A DNA stretch of 7,397 nt from Saprospiraceae bacterium UBA7328 (GTDB lineage Bacteria; Bacteroidota; Bacteroidia; Chitinophagales; Saprospiraceae): NCBI GenBank assembly GCA_002471345.1, contig DKPS01000163.1, positions 1 through 7,397 on the forward strand, given 5' to 3'. Shown in pieces: positions 5,529 to 7,397 of this stretch; the first letter of the stretch is position 1; each line of letters starts with the position of its first letter. Made by a program: the position numbers and the translations under genes. Under the pieces are notes generated by a model. It was given only the letters and a program-made list of their open reading frames with translations, searched no databases and was not told where the DNA came from.

Positions 5529-6397
5529 TACGGATTATCTCCAAATGGATTTCCTTCAGAAAAATCAAATACTGAATCTGCATCAATCTCAAACTGTTTA
5601 TTACTTGAAGTTTTATCTTCTGTTCCATCATCTATCGATTGTAATGTAGTAGAAGCTTCAGCAGTTGATTGTTGTACGTTATATGTTCCAGTTGCTGTAC
5701 TAGTTGCTCCTGTCAATATTTCCGATAGAGTAAATGATCCTGTCATATTGATGAGATACAAATAACTCGTAGTAGAATCCCATCTTGCAACTTCTCCTGT
5801 AACAGCAGATGTTCCGCCTGTAACAGTTTCACCAACTGTGAAAGTTCCCGATACACTAGACAACTCAAAAGTACGAACAAAAGATTGTTGTCTTTCTACT
5901 ACATCTATGTCATCAATTCCTGTATCCAATGCTTCATCGGAATATGTGAAGAGTTCACAAGTAAGGTCAAACGTGGGTAATGCACCATTCTGATAAAATG
6001 GTGTTTCGTGTTCGACAAAGGTTATTTGAAAAAGTTTACTAGTAAGTGGAAAGTAAATCAAATCGCCTTCTTTTGGGCGAGTTCCTATATCCAATCCTTC
6101 CCAAGCTCTTCGTGCTAAGGAAAAAACTATTTGATCCCGAACTTCCAAACCAAATTTGGAAATCAAATCACCTTCTCCCTCAAATCCATCGACAGATTTT
6201 ATGTACATTTCTATCGAATGTGCATCCTTAAACTCTGAAATTGAATCCTCACCAAGTATAGTATCTTCGTTTATCAATGTTCTAGGAATATAAGAAACAT
6301 CGTGTCCATATACTTGTATAGATTCCGTTACAAGTGAATGTAAAAGTTCCTGTTCATTCCTCGCATCGAAATTGCGAAAATATGAGTTAGTAGCCAT
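5528..6397 (-). CDS. gp14: Neck protein, T4 gp14-like, with two GETVTG-type repeats
   Basis: gp14 forms part of the neck that seals the DNA-filled head and docks the tail. The 289 residues start with MATNSYFRNF and continue with blocks that I associate with marine gp14: YGHDVSYIPRTLINEDTILGE (30-50), SIEMYIKSVDGFEGEGDLIS (61-80), KFGLEV (81-86), EGDLIYFPLT (110-119), FVEHETPFYQNG (127-138) and LTCELFTYS (145-153). The end, DFSEGNPFGD (278-287), also fits. Between about 182 and 241 are two copies of a beta-type repeat (GTFTVGETVTGGTSAVTGEV and GSFTLSEILTGATSTATGTY). The start has AGGA about 7 bases upstream, inside the last codons of gp13, and follows the gp13 stop after 4 bases, which indicates translational coupling. 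Confidence 0.87.
   Translation of the reverse strand: MATNSYFRNFDARNEQELLHSLVTESIQVYGHDVSYIPRTLINEDTILGEDSISEFKDAHSIEMYIKSVDGFEGEGDLISKFGLEVRDQIVFSLARRAWEGLDIGTRPKEGDLIYFPLTSKLFQITFVEHETPFYQNGALPTFDLTCELFTYSDEALDTGIDDIDVVERQQSFVRTFELSSVSGTFTVGETVTGGTSAVTGEVARWDSTTSYLYLINMTGSFTLSEILTGATSTATGTYNVQQSTAEASTTLQSIDDGTEDKTSSNKQFEIDADSVFDFSEGNPFGDNP
5538..5542 (-). promoter_or_regulatory. Ribosome binding site of gp15
   Basis: GGAGA lies 9 bases before the ATG at 5528, inside the gp14 C-terminal codons. It is the strongest Shine-Dalgarno match among the assembly genes here. Confidence 0.75.
5675..5854 (-). repeat. Two GETVTG-type protein repeats within gp14
   Basis: Copy one (5854-5780) contains GTFTVGETVTGGTSAVTGEV and copy two (5749-5675) contains GSFTLSEILTGATSTATGTY. 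They are the same repeat type as in gp13 and sit between the conserved gp14 core and its conserved C-terminal tail, so they look like an insertion or an expandable linker. Confidence 0.75.
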
Positions 6398-6401
6398 TCG
6401 G

Positions 6402-7397
6402 TTATCCTAAGTAGAAATTATCGGGCAATTGATATTTGAGTTGTAATTCTTCTTCGTGTTTTTCCAGTTCTGCGTTTCCATCATCATAAATTTGTCTTCC
6501 ATTCAATGTTACTCCGCCCGGCAATTGAACACCATCATATTTCATCAAATTCTGACCCCATTGTTTCTTGAACAAAGAAGTTGTATATTTCTTGAGAAAA
6601 ATATCATTATAAATTTCTGTGTAACTGCTTCCATCAATTTTTTTCAAGACCATTACAACAATTGCATCTCCGATTTCTACAGCTGTATCCCAATCCATAT
6701 CAATATGAAGTTTGTCTGTCAGTCTATTGAAACGAATTTGTCTTGATTCTGCGCCCGAAAATACTTGAGTTAAAAGAGCAAGATTTTGTCTACCTTGAAC
6801 ATATGTACTTAAACCACCACCTTCTTTGAGTAAATTAGGTAGTTCGTTCAAACGAAATTGATATTCAAAAGAGAACATATCATTGGATGACAACCCCTTA
6901 CTTACTGGAAGTACATCCTGTACTCCTATGATGGTATCATCTACTGTTAATGATTTTGTGTCTATATTTCCAAAAGAAACTGCTGTTGCTTGTGTTCCGT
7001 GTACTGTTCCTGTTGCACCAGAAGATGACCCTGTAACTGTTTCTCCAGCAACAAATGTATTAGCAACTGTATTAGCTGCACGAATACCATTACCATCTTT
7101 GTGTGTCTTAAATTTTAAAACTGTACCACTTGTTCTTTCGTGGATGATTGCTGTTGCGTTCGATGAACCACCAGTAATTGTTTCATCCTCTACAAATGTT
7201 CCTGTTGCAGAAGACGCAAAAGTAAGTGTGCTTGCTGCTACTTGTTCAACTAAAAATGCTCTTTCCGTTCCATCAAAATGATATTCCTGAAACAATTGAA
7301 CAGATTCAGCAATCATATCATCCATTTGTTCATCCGCAAGGTTTACATCGACAACTGGTTTGCCGAGTTTTCGGAGACAATATTCTTGTAATTCTGC
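6402..7397 (-). CDS. gp13: Neck protein, T4 gp13-like, N-terminus beyond right edge
   Basis: The frame stays open from the right edge, giving 332 visible codons including the stop; the start codon lies outside. The first visible residues, AELQEYCLRKLGKPVVDVNL, show that the true start is upstream of the ATG at 7325. They are followed by DDMIAESVQLFQEYHFDG, the N-terminal signature of marine gp13. The C-terminal half carries the rest: MFSFEYQFRLNEL, IRFNRLTDKLHIDMDW, a TEIYNDIFLKKYTT block, FKKQWGQNLMKYDGVQLPGG, VTLNGRQIYDDG and the ending YQLPDNFYLG. gp13 joins gp14 in the neck that closes the portal after DNA packaging. Between these regions, two GETVTG-like repeats (about 7214-7140 and 7064-6990) replace the short linker I expect in the family. 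It is the most upstream gene visible in the operon. Confidence 0.86.
   Translation of the reverse strand, partial: AELQEYCLRKLGKPVVDVNLADEQMDDMIAESVQLFQEYHFDGTERAFLVEQVAASTLTFASSATGTFVEDETITGGSSNATAIIHERTSGTVLKFKTHKDGNGIRAANTVANTFVAGETVTGSSSGATGTVHGTQATAVSFGNIDTKSLTVDDTIIGVQDVLPVSKGLSSNDMFSFEYQFRLNELPNLLKEGGGLSTYVQGRQNLALLTQVFSGAESRQIRFNRLTDKLHIDMDWDTAVEIGDAIVVMVLKKIDGSSYTEIYNDIFLKKYTTSLFKKQWGQNLMKYDGVQLPGGVTLNGRQIYDDGNAELEKHEEELQLKYQLPDNFYLG
6405..6409 (-). promoter_or_regulatory. Ribosome binding site of gp14
   Basis: TAGGA lies 7 bases before the ATG at 6397 and overlaps the last sense codons of gp13, just before its TAA. This supports the chosen start and coupled translation. Confidence 0.7.
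6990..7214 (-). repeat. Two GETVTG-type protein repeats within gp13
   Basis: Copy one (7214-7140) reads SATGTFVEDETITGGSSNAT and copy two (7064-6990) reads ANTFVAGETVTGSSSGATGT. They are separated by about 25 residues. The shared pattern is F-V-x(2)-E-T-(I/V)-T-G-x-S-(S/G)-x-A-T, a predicted beta hairpin. The DNA copies have diverged, so the similarity is at protein level. Confidence 0.75.

Noticed and set aside
6883..7281. Open plus-strand frame opposite gp13, with similar ones at 832-1047, 1507-1701, 2582-2830, 2888-3115, 5502-5765, 6046-6231 and 6456-6746
   Set aside because: All are antisense to well-supported minus-strand genes, have low-complexity or unlikely compositions, and no matching operon context.

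Overview
The window is a gene-dense, AT-rich segment of a T4-like (contractile-tailed) bacteriophage genome. Every gene reads on the minus strand, so the biological order runs from the right end to the left end. Four consecutive genes are recognisable from memory of marine T4-like phages as neck protein gp13 (cut by the right edge), neck protein gp14, tail-completion/sheath-stabilising protein gp15 and small terminase subunit gp16. Their order matches the T4 virion-assembly block 13-14-15-16. The base composition, the GETVTG-type repeats and the ELNLLDG-type fibre repeats point to a marine phage. The alphaproteobacterial type of the amino-acid-binding protein makes a marine alphaproteobacterial host, possibly SAR11-like, a reasonable inference but not a proof.

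Layout in transcription order: gp13 (7397 to 6402), gp14 (6397 to 5528), gp15 (5528 to 4599), gp16 (4599 to 4147), a 115-residue membrane protein with three predicted membrane segments (4154 to 3807), a 154-residue membrane-anchored protein with a c-type haem motif CATCH (3803 to 3339), a 387-residue AapJ-type amino-acid-binding protein with an N-terminal hydrophobic anchor and coiled coil (3342 to 2179), and the N-terminal 718 residues of a large fibre-like protein (2156 to the left edge). Junctions are TAATG or ATGA overlaps, an 8-base overlap, or gaps of 3 to 22 bases, so the whole stretch looks like one translationally coupled late operon. No intergenic region exceeds 22 bases, and I see no tRNA, terminator, insertion sequence or CRISPR array.

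The unusual part is 2179 to 4154. In T4 the large terminase gene 17 follows gene 16 directly. Here gene 16 is followed by three membrane or periplasm-directed genes and a fibre gene. Two of the three resemble bacterial metabolic proteins, an ABC-transporter solute-binding protein and a small cytochrome c, yet they sit in the virion-assembly operon with phage-style coupling. They could remodel uptake and electron flow at the host inner membrane late in infection, act in lysis or entry, or be virion components. The sequence alone does not decide between these.

A secondary theme is repeat modularity. Both neck proteins carry two copies of the same short GETVTG-like beta repeat, and the fibre gene carries in-frame repeats at several scales.
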